In this document: piece by piece, positions 43,208 to 51,243 of the stretch
Position numbering within the stretch: the stretch's first letter is position 1
Layout of the letters: every line of letters starts with the position of its first letter
Made by a program: the position numbers and the translations under genes
Assembly: GCA_041674745.1 (NCBI GenBank)
Contig: JBAYVD010000015.1
Location: forward strand, 1-64,000
Source: UBA2040 sp041674745
GTDB lineage: Bacteria > Bacteroidota > Bacteroidia > Flavobacteriales_D > Crocinitomicaceae
Reading direction: 5' to 3'
Length of the DNA: 64,000 nucleotides
Notes under the pieces: model-generated
What the model saw: only the letters and a program-made list of their open reading frames with translations
What the model was told of the DNA's origin: nothing
The model's database searches: none

Positions 43208-43553
43208 AATTCCCAAATTTACGAACGACAATTGAAAATCAGCTTGTTACGATTTTGAGTAATGCAATTTTTTTTTAAACGAATGATGGTTTTGTTTGTT
43301 AATTGCATACCTGTTTAAAATTTGGGGATTTGAGACCTTCGCAGGCAGAAGCTTTGCTAATTTGCTAATTTGGGAATTCCCAAATTTACGAACTAGGTCT
43401 AAAAATCAAATCGTTACAAATTTCAAGAAATACAAATTCTTTTTAATTGAATAAAGGTTTTATCTGTCATTTGTCTTCCCGTTTATAATTTGGGGATTTT
43501 GAACTTTCGCAAGCAAAAGCTTTGGGAATTTGGGAATTCCCAAATTTACGAAC
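43208..43553. repeat. Tandem intergenic repeat (~165 bp units) with 20-bp palindromes
   Basis: The motif AATTCCCAAATTTACGAAC occurs at 43208, 43375 and 43535 (spacings 167 and 160). Between them the two units also share TTTGGGGATTT, a GA(A/C)C TTCGCA(A/G)GC segment and AGCTTTG. The second and third motif copies form perfect 20-bp palindromes AATTTGGGAATTCCCAAATT at 43367-43386 and 43527-43546. No coding potential. Confidence 0.8.
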
Positions 43554-43575
43554 GAAGTTTTATTTAAATTAAAAT

Positions 43576-44847
43576 TCAACGTTTTGTAGGTGAGCCCTCC
43601 ACCGTAATCCGCCAGATTTCCAAACTTCCACCATCTGCCATTCCCAATCGGCCAATTTTCAAGCCTACACACCACAAAATCTTTTCTTCATCCTCTAGCA
43701 CGAGCACTTTTTTCTTTTCAGAGGAAGGCACTTTCGCGTCTTTGATGATGTCCGAAATAAGTTGCGTTCCGCGCATGCCAAGTGAAGCAATGCGATCGCC
43801 TTCACGCCAAAAGCGCATTTTTAATGTCCCTTTGATTTTAAGCGGATCGGCAAAATATTCGTTTTTTGAAAAAGACCTAGGCAAACTTGAAATCGATTTA
43901 GTAAGAAAAGTAGGAAGGATAAGTTTCCCGGCGATTTCAAATGAAAAATGATCGTCATTGTTCCAAATTTCGAGCTCCAAACGCTGAATTTCTAGGAATT
44001 TTGATTTTCCGGCCAACCTGAGTTCGTTCAACCGTTCCAATTCTGAAAACCGCCAACCCATGGCTTTGGTAATGAGGTATTTTCCTTCTTCGGAACAAGT
44101 GTCAAAATCAGCAAAATCCCAGCGATGTTTTTCTTGAATTTCAGCAGCTTTTGGCAAAAACTGATTTTCCAATGCCGCTCGCTCTGTTTGAAAGGTTAGA
44201 ATGAGTAACGCAACACTTTCTTCAAGACTAGGAATTTCGTTTTTCAACAGGGGTAACCACTCGTTTCGCCACAAATTACGCAAGTATTTGTTGTCTTGGT
44301 TGCTCACATCTTCTCGCCATTCAAGCTGGTTTTCAAGCGCAAATGCCAACAGTTGTGGTTTGGTGAATGACAAGAGAGGTCGCCAGTGTGAGCCATTTTT
44401 TTCGGCCATACAGCTCAGACCAACCAGTCCTGATTTCCGACTCAAATGCATGAAAAATGTTTCCATTTGATCGTCGAAATGATGGGCGGTAAAGAGGAGA
44501 GAATTGGGTTCTTTCGCAAGTTTTTCGTGAAAAAACGAATAGCGAATTTTCCGTGCTTCGTTTTGCAAATTTCCACCTTGTGCTGCCAAATGTGCTTTCA
44601 TGGGGAAGTCGAGTACATCCAAGGGAATCTTATTTTGCTCCGCCAATTTGCGCACCAATTTTTCATCGGCAATGGAATCTTCTCCCCGCAAATGATAATT
44701 CACGTGCAACAAATGAACATGCAATTTTGCTTCTACCAAGAGATGCAGCAAGACAACGGAATCCATGCCACCGCTGATGGCCAAAAAGATTTTCTGATCA
44801 GAATTTGGGATAAAATCGGGGGAAATATGAATGGAAAGATTACTCAT
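43576..44847 (-). CDS. tilS: tRNA(Ile)-lysidine synthase
   Basis: A 423-residue enzyme that attaches lysine to C34 of the AUA-reading tRNA-Ile, making it isoleucine-specific; it is essential in most bacteria. The PP-loop ATPase motif 'LAISGGMDSVVLLHLL' (22-37) is intact, followed by 'HVNYHLRGEDSIADEKLV' and 'FTAHHFDDQMETFFMHLSR'. The C-terminal domain (~330-423, 'LKMRFWREGDRIASLGMRG', 'ISDIIKDAKVPSSEKK') matches TilS. It starts inside the end of the pabB-like gene (8-bp overlap), so the two are co-transcribed. Confidence 0.95.
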   Translation of the reverse strand: MSNLSIHISPDFIPNSDQKIFLAISGGMDSVVLLHLLVEAKLHVHLLHVNYHLRGEDSIADEKLVRKLAEQNKIPLDVLDFPMKAHLAAQGGNLQNEARKIRYSFFHEKLAKEPNSLLFTAHHFDDQMETFFMHLSRKSGLVGLSCMAEKNGSHWRPLLSFTKPQLLAFALENQLEWREDVSNQDNKYLRNLWRNEWLPLLKNEIPSLEESVALLILTFQTERAALENQFLPKAAEIQEKHRWDFADFDTCSEEGKYLITKAMGWRFSELERLNELRLAGKSKFLEIQRLELEIWNNDDHFSFEIAGKLILPTFLTKSISSLPRSFSKNEYFADPLKIKGTLKMRFWREGDRIASLGMRGTQLISDIIKDAKVPSSEKKKVLVLEDEEKILWCVGLKIGRLGMADGGSLEIWRITVEGSPTKR

Positions 44848-46042
44848 TCATTCCGTCCAAAATGCGTTTTACTTTCGTCAAACATTCCTCGTATTCACTT
44901 TCGGCATCGGATTGAATCGTGATGGCACCACCGACGTCGCAGGTAAGTGTTTTGCTGAATTTGTCATAAAAAAGGGAACGAATGGTTACGTTGAAATCGA
45001 AATCGCCGTTGGGACAAATGTAGCCGATGGAACCCGAGTATATGCCGCGTTTGAAGTCTTCCAATTCTTCGATAATGTTCATCGCGCTCACTTTGGGCGC
45101 ACCGGTCATGGAACCCATCGGGAACATGGCACGAATAATTTCCACAAAGGACGTTTTTTCGCTGATTTCACAACTTACCGTCGAAATCATTTGGTGTACT
45201 GTCTCGAAACTATAAATACCAAACAACTCATCGACTTGCACGCTGTTCTTTTCCGCAATTTTCGATAAATCATTGCGAACCAAATCGACAATCATCACGT
45301 TTTCCGCGCGTTCTTTTGGGTCGTTGAGCAAAGATTTTTTCAAGGCTTCGTCTTTCTTTGGATCTGCATTTCGCGGAGCCGTTCCTTTGATCGGTTGCGA
45401 CAACAATTTGGTTCCTTTTCGTTGAATAAATCGTTCGGGCGAACCGCAGAAAATCGTATAATCATCAAATTGAAAATAACTTGAGAAAGGCGCTTTGGTA
45501 ATGTTGTTCAATTTGAAATAGGCATCCAATGAAAAATCAAATTCGATGTCTTTCACCACAAATTCTTGGCAATAGTTTACTTCGTAAGCATCACCATTTT
45601 GGATTCGTTCCTTGATTTTATTGACGTTGGCCAAATATTTTTCCTTGGGTGTAACGGCTTGAAAATCGAGTTGGTAGGCATGAAAATTTTGGTCGGTTTC
45701 CTCTTCCAAGAAATATTCAAGGAATTCAAAACTTTCCGTCGTTTTCTCCCCTTGAAGAAAGTCAAAATGTTCGCTGGCCATTTTCACCACGTATTTGGGG
45801 ACCCAGAAAAATAAATCGGGGAAATTCTTGTTGTCGGTATTGTCGGACGAAACATTTTCCAATTCATTTTTCAAATCGTAGGCCAAATAACCAAAAATGT
45901 ATTGATTGGTATGCTCTTGAATAAATTCTTCAAGTTCATGTAGCGCCCGTCCTGCTGGAGCTTTGATGCGTGGACCATCGCCAAAAGCCAACAATCCGCT
46001 TCCATCGTTGCTATTCAAATACGCAATTGGAAATTCTTTCAT
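44840..46042 (-). CDS. pabB: Aminodeoxychorismate synthase component I / anthranilate synthase component I family
   Basis: A 400-residue chorismate-using enzyme. The family core is intact: 'GDAYEVNYCQEF', 'FCGSPERFIQR', 'SQPIKGTAPRNADPKKDE', 'NVMIVDLVRNDLSKIAE', 'VSCEISEKTSFVEIIRAMFP' and 'GSMTGAPKVSAMNIIEELE'. The length and the 'GTAPR' form favour PabB (4-amino-4-deoxychorismate for folate) over TrpE, but menaquinone-type isochorismate synthase is less likely still. The amidotransferase partner pabA is not adjacent. A full promoter lies just upstream with the -7 ending 4 nt before the ATG. tilS overlaps its end. Confidence 0.86.
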   Translation of the reverse strand: MKEFPIAYLNSNDGSGLLAFGDGPRIKAPAGRALHELEEFIQEHTNQYIFGYLAYDLKNELENVSSDNTDNKNFPDLFFWVPKYVVKMASEHFDFLQGEKTTESFEFLEYFLEEETDQNFHAYQLDFQAVTPKEKYLANVNKIKERIQNGDAYEVNYCQEFVVKDIEFDFSLDAYFKLNNITKAPFSSYFQFDDYTIFCGSPERFIQRKGTKLLSQPIKGTAPRNADPKKDEALKKSLLNDPKERAENVMIVDLVRNDLSKIAEKNSVQVDELFGIYSFETVHQMISTVSCEISEKTSFVEIIRAMFPMGSMTGAPKVSAMNIIEELEDFKRGIYSGSIGYICPNGDFDFNVTIRSLFYDKFSKTLTCDVGGAITIQSDAESEYEECLTKVKRILDGMNE

Positions 46043-46046
46043 TCCG

Positions 46047-46078
46047 CGAATTTATCCTTTATCAGCAGAGCGCCCAAA
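46047..46078 (-). promoter_or_regulatory. pabB-tilS promoter, leaderless type
   Basis: On the minus strand TTTG (46078-46075), a 20-nt spacer, TAAATTCG (46054-46047), then CGGA (4 nt) and the ATG at 46042. Both promoter elements are present at ideal spacing, so the predicted mRNA starts at or next to the start codon. Confidence 0.55.
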
Positions 46079-46107
46079 TTCACAACGATAAAATGTGCTA
46101 AAATCCG

Positions 46108-46115
46108 TATTTTCG
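46108..46115 (+). promoter_or_regulatory. -7-like element of the acyltransferase gene
   Basis: TATTTTCG ends 8 nt before the ATG at 46124 and overlaps the alternative GTG at 46115, so the ATG is preferred. Confidence 0.4.
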
Positions 46116-46123
46116 TGTCAATT

Positions 46124-47434
46124 ATGCTGTATCGATTTTTGAAACTTATTGTGGGCTTGGGCATTCGATTGTATTACAAAGAAGTGCGCATCAAAAACAA
46201 GTCAAATCTGAAAACAGAAGGTCCGCTGATCATTATTGCGAATCATCCCAATACTTTGATGGATGCATGGATGATTGGAAACGTGTGTCAGCAACCGATT
46301 CATTACATGGCGAAAGCGACTTTGTTTGAAGGAAAACTGAAAATGACCTTGCTTCGCTCTTTGAACATGATTCCCATCAATCGAGTAGGAGAAGGGAAAG
46401 TCGATGGTGTTTCCAATCAAGATAGTTTTCAAGCCTGCTATGACATTCTCGAAAAAGGCAAAACCTTGGTAGTTTTTCCAGAAGGCACCAGTTTTCAAGA
46501 ACGCCATTTGCGTCAATTGAAATCAGGAACAGCGCGTATTGCTTTGGAAGTAGAACGCAGAAACCAAGGAAAATTGGGATTGACGGTGCTGCCCATTGGT
46601 TTGAATTACTCGCAAGCGGAGAAATTTAGAAGTGGCGTTTTGGTCAATGTTGGGCAACCGATTCAAGTAAAAGAGTACCTCAAAGAGTACGAAGAAAATT
46701 CCGGCAAAGGTGCGCGTAAATTGACGGAACAGTTTCGCATTCGATTGGAACAAGTGTTGGTGAATTCCGACAACAAAGACGAAGAGAAAATGGTGGACCG
46801 ATTGGCCGCTATTTTGCGCTCGCGCTACACCAAAGAAGGCATGGAAAATGTGGAAGACGAAATGTCGTTTTTGAAAAAAATCCGTGACCGACTAGACGAT
46901 TACAAAGTAACCGAAGCCTGGAAAATAGATGAAATTCGCTTGCTCGTGGAAAACATCGAATGGGAAACCCAAAAATGGGACATCCGCGCCGATTTCTTGG
47001 ATCGCCGGTTTCGTTCCAGAATGTTCTTTCGCCAAATGATTTTTTCTGCCGTGTTTTTGGTCATTGGTTTGCCCTTGCTGCTGTTTGGCATGATGCACAA
47101 TTTTGTGCAATACAAACTCACCGATTTTCTCATCCCCAAACTCACCAAAGACATCGAATATTATGCGCCCTTGGCCGTTTTGCTGGGCTTGGTTTTGTAC
47201 CCACTTTTCTATTACGGCTACATCGAATTGGTCAATATTTTTATTCCACTCACTTTTTGGAAATGGCTGATTTATTTCATTTCCATGCCACTGAGCGGTC
47301 TGTTTGCCTTCTTTTTCTTCCGTTACCTCAAACACATCGGCTACAAGTGGAAATACATTTTCCTGATGATTCGTCAAAAAGAAGTAATGATCAGTTTAAA
47401 AGAAAAACGCGCTACCTTGAAAGGGTATTTTTAA
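46124..47434 (+). CDS. PlsC-type 1-acyl-glycerol-3-phosphate acyltransferase domain protein
   Basis: A 436-residue membrane protein. The acyltransferase domain (~1-220) has motif I 'NHPNTLMDAW' (His41, Asp47) and motif III 'VVFPEGTSFQ', with 'GTARIALEVERR' after it. A charged helical middle (~220-300) is followed by a C-terminal region with three or four membrane helices (~308-420, 'FFRQMIFSAVFLVIGLPLLL', 'YYAPLAVLLGLVLYPLFYYG'). It probably acylates lysophosphatidate or a related glycerolipid. The C-terminal extension is beyond the ~240-residue PlsC core but is common in Bacteroidota. ATG 46124 is chosen over GTG 46115. Confidence 0.88.
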   Translation: MLYRFLKLIVGLGIRLYYKEVRIKNKSNLKTEGPLIIIANHPNTLMDAWMIGNVCQQPIHYMAKATLFEGKLKMTLLRSLNMIPINRVGEGKVDGVSNQDSFQACYDILEKGKTLVVFPEGTSFQERHLRQLKSGTARIALEVERRNQGKLGLTVLPIGLNYSQAEKFRSGVLVNVGQPIQVKEYLKEYEENSGKGARKLTEQFRIRLEQVLVNSDNKDEEKMVDRLAAILRSRYTKEGMENVEDEMSFLKKIRDRLDDYKVTEAWKIDEIRLLVENIEWETQKWDIRADFLDRRFRSRMFFRQMIFSAVFLVIGLPLLLFGMMHNFVQYKLTDFLIPKLTKDIEYYAPLAVLLGLVLYPLFYYGYIELVNIFIPLTFWKWLIYFISMPLSGLFAFFFFRYLKHIGYKWKYIFLMIRQKEVMISLKEKRATLKGYF

Positions 47435-47519
47435 ACTTTGTAACGAAAAAATAGTTGAATTACATGAAATGATTCGGCCTTTATAACCTGCCATTTGTGA
47501 TTTTCCCCCAGAAAAAAAA

Positions 47520-47557
47520 TTGGAAAAACAAACTCCATTTAGTACTTTCGAAAGTAC
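47520..47557 (+). promoter_or_regulatory. Promoter of the lipoprotein cassette with a perfect 16-bp palindrome
   Basis: TTG (47520-47522), a 20-nt spacer and TACTTTCG (47543-47550). The -7 lies inside the perfect palindrome GTACTTTCGAAAGTAC (47542-47557), which also covers the expected transcription start. A repressor or activator binding there would control the promoter; this is inference. Confidence 0.6.
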
Positions 47558-47577
47558 AACCTTCTAAACCTAAAACC

Positions 47578-47622
47578 ATGGAAAATCAACGTTCAAGCAC
47601 CCAAGTTATATTCACGCTTTGA
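47578..47622 (+). other. Possible 14-codon leader ORF
   Basis: ATG at 47578 opens MENQRSSTQVIFTL and a stop at 47620-47622, between the predicted transcription start (~47557) and the lipoprotein ATG at 47635. It might be a translated leader or a chance ORF; there is no hairpin evidence for attenuation. Confidence 0.2.
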
Positions 47623-47634
47623 ATACTTGAAATT

Positions 47635-48261
47635 ATGAAAAAAACAATCGTATTTCTCTTTATTTTTCTATTTGCAACAGCTTGCAACAAAAAAAGAACT
47701 TTGCACATAAAAGCGATTAATGCGGTGACTGGTGAACCCTATGCAGGATTGGCGTATGGTATTTCTGCCACAACCACAGGTATAGGTGGTGAAAAGAAAG
47801 TTTACGACCATAAAGGAACTTTGGATGCCAATGGTGAAGCATTTGTAACTTTGCGCGTGAGAGGCAATCGTACCTACAACGTTGGTTGTACGAAACCTCC
47901 AAACACGTGTTACGTAAAAGACATCAACTTCTCTTTTGGTAAGGAAGACAAAACAAAAAATGATTTTCAGTTTGAGTATGCGGAGTGTGGGTATATACAA
48001 TTAAAAGTAAAAAATATTAGCTGCTATGACGCAAATGATAAAATATTTTTCAATTTGAAGCCAAGTTACACGGATCCAAATTATAAGATTATCCAGATGA
48101 CAAAACTAGGTTGTTTTGATTTTGAATTTATCGACGAACCTGTTCCATACGGCCCATGGATAGCCACTTGGCAAGTTACAAAAAATGGAGTAACTTCAAA
48201 TTATGATTCTACTTTTTATATAAATGAAAATCAGCATTATTACTTTCTTTTGGAATACTAA
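47635..48261 (+). CDS. Putative lipoprotein, duplicated cassette copy 1
   Basis: A 208-residue exported protein of unrecognised family. The signal peptide ends in a lipobox-like 'FLFATACNKK' (Cys17), so it is probably a lipoprotein. Residues ~20-115 form a beta-rich, carboxypeptidase-regulatory/Ig-like module ('HIKAINAVTGEPYAGLAYG', 'GTLDANGEAFVTLRV', 'FQFEYAEC'), and ~118-208 a second beta module with several Cys. It is a tandem paralogue of the gene at 48718: the first module is about two-thirds identical while the second is much more diverged, which suggests selection for variety in the C-terminal half. It is followed by a truncated coathanger ORF. Confidence 0.78.
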   Translation: MKKTIVFLFIFLFATACNKKRTLHIKAINAVTGEPYAGLAYGISATTTGIGGEKKVYDHKGTLDANGEAFVTLRVRGNRTYNVGCTKPPNTCYVKDINFSFGKEDKTKNDFQFEYAECGYIQLKVKNISCYDANDKIFFNLKPSYTDPNYKIIQMTKLGCFDFEFIDEPVPYGPWIATWQVTKNGVTSNYDSTFYINENQHYYFLLEY

Positions 48262-48301
48262 AGGCTGATGAATCTATTTTATCATTAATCCTTTCGAAAC
48301 T

Positions 48302-48700
48302 ATGCCTTGCGACCCGCAAACCTATGAACACATCAAAATGCAAGCATCTGTGGATGATGATAATTTGGACAATGACTATTTGATTTATACGCGCAATTTT
48401 ATCTTGGATGAAGTAGAAGCTGATATAGTTTGCCTCCAAAACAAAACCATCGGTAAAAACCACAAACTAGACCCAACGTACAAATACAAAGCGTGGTACA
48501 AAGCATACGACCAAATTTTGATAGGCAACCATGTAACCCCAAAAACCGATCCTGGCGATTACATCATAGAAAAAACAGGGGTAATAGATGTTCATGCAGG
48601 CAATTCAATTACACTTTCACCTGGATTTCATTCACAAAGTGGTAGCGATTTTCATGCGTTCATCTATTATGATGGATGCACTCGACCGAGAGGAAATTAA
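48302..48700 (+). pseudogene. N-terminally truncated '3-coathanger' protein, copy 1
   Basis: An open frame of 132 codons from ATG 48302, which lacks about 70 N-terminal residues of its paralogue at 49345. The frame is open further upstream: 48284-48301 reads INPFET, matching ITPFEA of the paralogue, and an out-of-frame ATG at 48268 (MNLFYH, stop) looks like the paralogue's start, so an internal deletion with frame loss is likely. The C-terminus keeps the coathanger-type motif 'HAGNSITLSPGFHSQSGSDF', known as a stacking module in Bacteroidota secreted proteins. No signal peptide is present. It could be translated from ATG 48302, but I call it decayed. Confidence 0.65.
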
Positions 48701-48717
48701 AAATTAATGTAAATAGT

Positions 48718-49335
48718 ATGAAAAAGATGTTTTTAATTATAGTGCTAATATTTATGGTCTCATGTGGCAAAAAAGCAACTGTCCATATTAAGGCGATAAA
48801 TACAGTAACGGGTGAGCCTTACGCTGGTTTAGCCTACGGAATTACGGCAACATCATCAGGTTTTAACGGCGAAAAAAAAGTTTTTGAAGAAACAGGTACC
48901 TTAGATGCAAATGGAGAAGCCTATGTTTCGGTAAGAGTTAAAACTGGAAGGACATACAGTGTAGGGACTTCTAAGCCTCCCAATATGTGTTATGATAAAT
49001 CGATACAGTACACCTTTGGCAAAGAGGATCTACCCAATCTGGATTTTCAATTTGAGTATGCGGAGTGTGCTAATTTTAATTTAGAAATTCATAATGTAAA
49101 TTGTCAAGGTCCTTCAGATACTTTTACGTATAAAAGGAAATGGTTAAATGGTGATGATCAAGGAATTTTTCAAACCCAAACCGGTTGTTATAATTTTGCA
49201 GGAAATTTTATCCAATTGCCTATTGGTAGCTATAAATACGAGTGGGAAGTAACAAGAAGTGGTGTAACTACCTTTCATGATTCTCTTTTTAGTCTGTCTG
49301 AAAATCAATATTATACTTTTGTATTGAATTATTGA
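48718..49335 (+). CDS. Putative lipoprotein, duplicated cassette copy 2
   Basis: A 205-residue paralogue of the protein at 47635. The signal peptide 'MKKMFLIIVLIFMVSCGKK' ends in a lipobox with Cys16. The first module ('HIKAINTVTGEPYAGLAYG', 'GTLDANGEAYVSVRV', 'FGKEDLPNLDFQFEYAEC') is closely conserved; the second module diverges after the shared Cys. The ATG at 48718 is chosen because it begins the signal peptide; a longer frame from 48676 would add 14 polar residues that overlap the upstream ORF. Function unknown; it is probably exposed at the periplasmic or outer-membrane face. Confidence 0.78.
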   Translation: MKKMFLIIVLIFMVSCGKKATVHIKAINTVTGEPYAGLAYGITATSSGFNGEKKVFEETGTLDANGEAYVSVRVKTGRTYSVGTSKPPNMCYDKSIQYTFGKEDLPNLDFQFEYAECANFNLEIHNVNCQGPSDTFTYKRKWLNGDDQGIFQTQTGCYNFAGNFIQLPIGSYKYEWEVTRSGVTTFHDSLFSLSENQYYTFVLNY

Positions 49336-49344
49336 AACAAACAC

Positions 49345-49876
49345 ATGAACTTCCTCCCCACCACCTCCGCCCTTGCTATCAACCCCAACCTATGGCAAAA
49401 CAACAACCTGTTCTATGATTTGAAAGGAAATGGATTGATGTATAAAGATTTTGGATTCAGCCCAACTATTTATTCTAACACCTACGTCTACCCAAACCTT
49501 GGCAGATCATCAGATCATTTCAACATTACCCCATTTGAAGCCATTTATTGCGACCCTCAAACCTATGAACATATAAAAATGCAAGCATCAATAGATATAG
49601 ATGGTTTAAACGACAATTATTTGGTTTACTTGCGTAATTTCATTTTGGACGAGGTAGAAGCCGATATTGTTTGTCTTCAAAACAAGACGATTGGTAAAAA
49701 CCATAAACTAGACCCAACGTACAAATACAAAGCTTGGTACAAAGCATACGACCAAATTTTGATAGGCAACCATGTAACCCCAAAAACCGATCCTGGAGAT
49801 TACGTCATTGAAAAAAACAGGATTCGCAGATAAAAGTGTCGGGAACTCTAATTTCCAATTCAATGCAGAAACCTAA
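49345..49876 (+). pseudogene. C-terminally frameshifted '3-coathanger' protein, copy 2
   Basis: The frame runs from ATG 49345 to 49833 (162 codons) and shares most of its C-terminal ~90 residues with copy 1 ('CDPQTYEHIKMQAS', 'FILDEVEADIVCLQNKTIGK', 'IGNHVTPKTDPGDY'). At the A7 run 49811-49817 (A6 in copy 1) the frame changes. Removing one A restores 'IEKTGFADKSVGNSNFQF' to a stop at 49874-49876, but the coathanger motif of copy 1 is replaced by unrelated sequence. So this copy keeps the N-terminus and lacks the C-terminal stack. The single-base change may also be a sequencing error. Confidence 0.65.
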
Positions 49877-49887
49877 GAAACTTCTCA

Positions 49888-51243
49888 TCACTTCCCACCA
49901 TACACCAATCCCAAATTACCGCTCAATTTGTAGATTTCCAAATAGGTATCCAGTCGGTTGTAGAGATTTTCGTAATGTTGGATCAAAGTATTTTGGTAAT
50001 TGGTTTGGAACACAATCAAGTCGATGGAATTCACCGTTCCCAATTCGTAGCGTTTTTGAGCCAATTCGTACGCTTTGGTGGCGTATCCTAAATTTTCACT
50101 GGAAACATTCACCAAATTCTTGCGGATTTGAAACAAATTCAATTGATTGGTTAGGCTCATGCGCAAGGAATTTTTCAATTTATCCACGTTCATGCTGCCA
50201 ATTTCTGTTTGAATTTTTGCTACTTCCACAGCCCGTTTGGCTTTCCAATTGTTGTACAAATTGTAGCGCAAAGTAAAATTACCGCCATAGGAAAGGGATT
50301 GGGTAGAAAGCGATTGCGGACCATTGGGATCACCACCGCTCAATTGTCGGAATTGCCCGTAGGAAGGTGAAACATTCATCGCCAAACTCAAGGTTGGATA
50401 CAAAAACGAGCGCTGAAAATCCACATTGGTTTCTTGCAATTCCAGCGCCAAATATTGATTTTTCAAGTTGGCATTGTTTTCCATCAATTGTTTCAGGACT
50501 TGATCGGGATCAATTTCACTCAGTAAAAAGTCCAATTTATCGGTCAAAATCGGCAATTTGGAAAAGGTACTGTCATCGCTGTTGTTCATCAACAAAAGCA
50601 AATTGCGCAGCGAATTTTCATACGACAGGTTTTGCAACAAGAAATTCGTGCTATCCGTTAAATACTGATTTTTTAACTGCAGCAATTCCAACGAATTGTT
50701 GGCGCTGTATTGGTTTTTAATTTCGCTGTATTTCAATCGCCGCGAAGAAAACTGCATGACATTTTCATACAAGTCTCGACGTTCTTTTTGCAACAAGGCA
50801 CTGTAATACGTTTTCAAAACATCTTGAATCATCGCTTCAATCACCACAGTAGAATTGCCTTTGGATTGTTCTTCCAATTGCTCCAGACGTTGTTTGTTCA
50901 TGCGCACTTGAAAGCCGCTAAACAAATTGACATTTGCCACCAAACTCGGACTCAAACCTTGACTTAAAATTACCCCTTTCGTAAACGAGAACGGGTTTTT
51001 GGAATTGTCTTGAACGGTATTGTTTTGCGCAATTTGCAACGATACAGTTGGAAACAACCCCGCTTCACTCCACGAATTGTTTCGCTCGGTAATTTCGATT
51101 TGTTTTTCGCTGATTAAAATATCGTAATTGTTCTTCAAGGCGTTGAATACCGCTTGTTGGGCACTCAAATTTTCTTGTGCGCGCAGTCCAGTCGTTACGA
51201 GGGCAACCGTGAAGAAAATACTAATGCTCTGATTCCAATTCAT
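49888..51243 (-). CDS. TolC family outer-membrane efflux protein
   Basis: A 451-residue outer-membrane channel subunit. Signal peptide (~1-22), then the two repeated helical/beta halves typical of TolC ('LSAQQAVFNALKNNYDILIS', 'RLEQLEEQSKGNSTVVIEAM', 'LKNQYLALELQETNVDFQRS', 'AYELAQKRYELGTVNSIDLI', 'NYQNTLIQHYENLYNRLDTY'). It is the third gene of a complete RND efflux operon (adaptor, permease, channel) and its start overlaps the permease end by 23 bp. Confidence 0.94.
   Translation of the reverse strand: MNWNQSISIFFTVALVTTGLRAQENLSAQQAVFNALKNNYDILISEKQIEITERNNSWSEAGLFPTVSLQIAQNNTVQDNSKNPFSFTKGVILSQGLSPSLVANVNLFSGFQVRMNKQRLEQLEEQSKGNSTVVIEAMIQDVLKTYYSALLQKERRDLYENVMQFSSRRLKYSEIKNQYSANNSLELLQLKNQYLTDSTNFLLQNLSYENSLRNLLLLMNNSDDSTFSKLPILTDKLDFLLSEIDPDQVLKQLMENNANLKNQYLALELQETNVDFQRSFLYPTLSLAMNVSPSYGQFRQLSGGDPNGPQSLSTQSLSYGGNFTLRYNLYNNWKAKRAVEVAKIQTEIGSMNVDKLKNSLRMSLTNQLNLFQIRKNLVNVSSENLGYATKAYELAQKRYELGTVNSIDLIVFQTNYQNTLIQHYENLYNRLDTYLEIYKLSGNLGLVYGGK

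Noticed and set aside
47578..47622. Leader peptide with attenuation
   Set aside because: A 14-codon ORF exists but I see no alternative hairpins, terminator or run of regulatory codons, so attenuation is not claimed.
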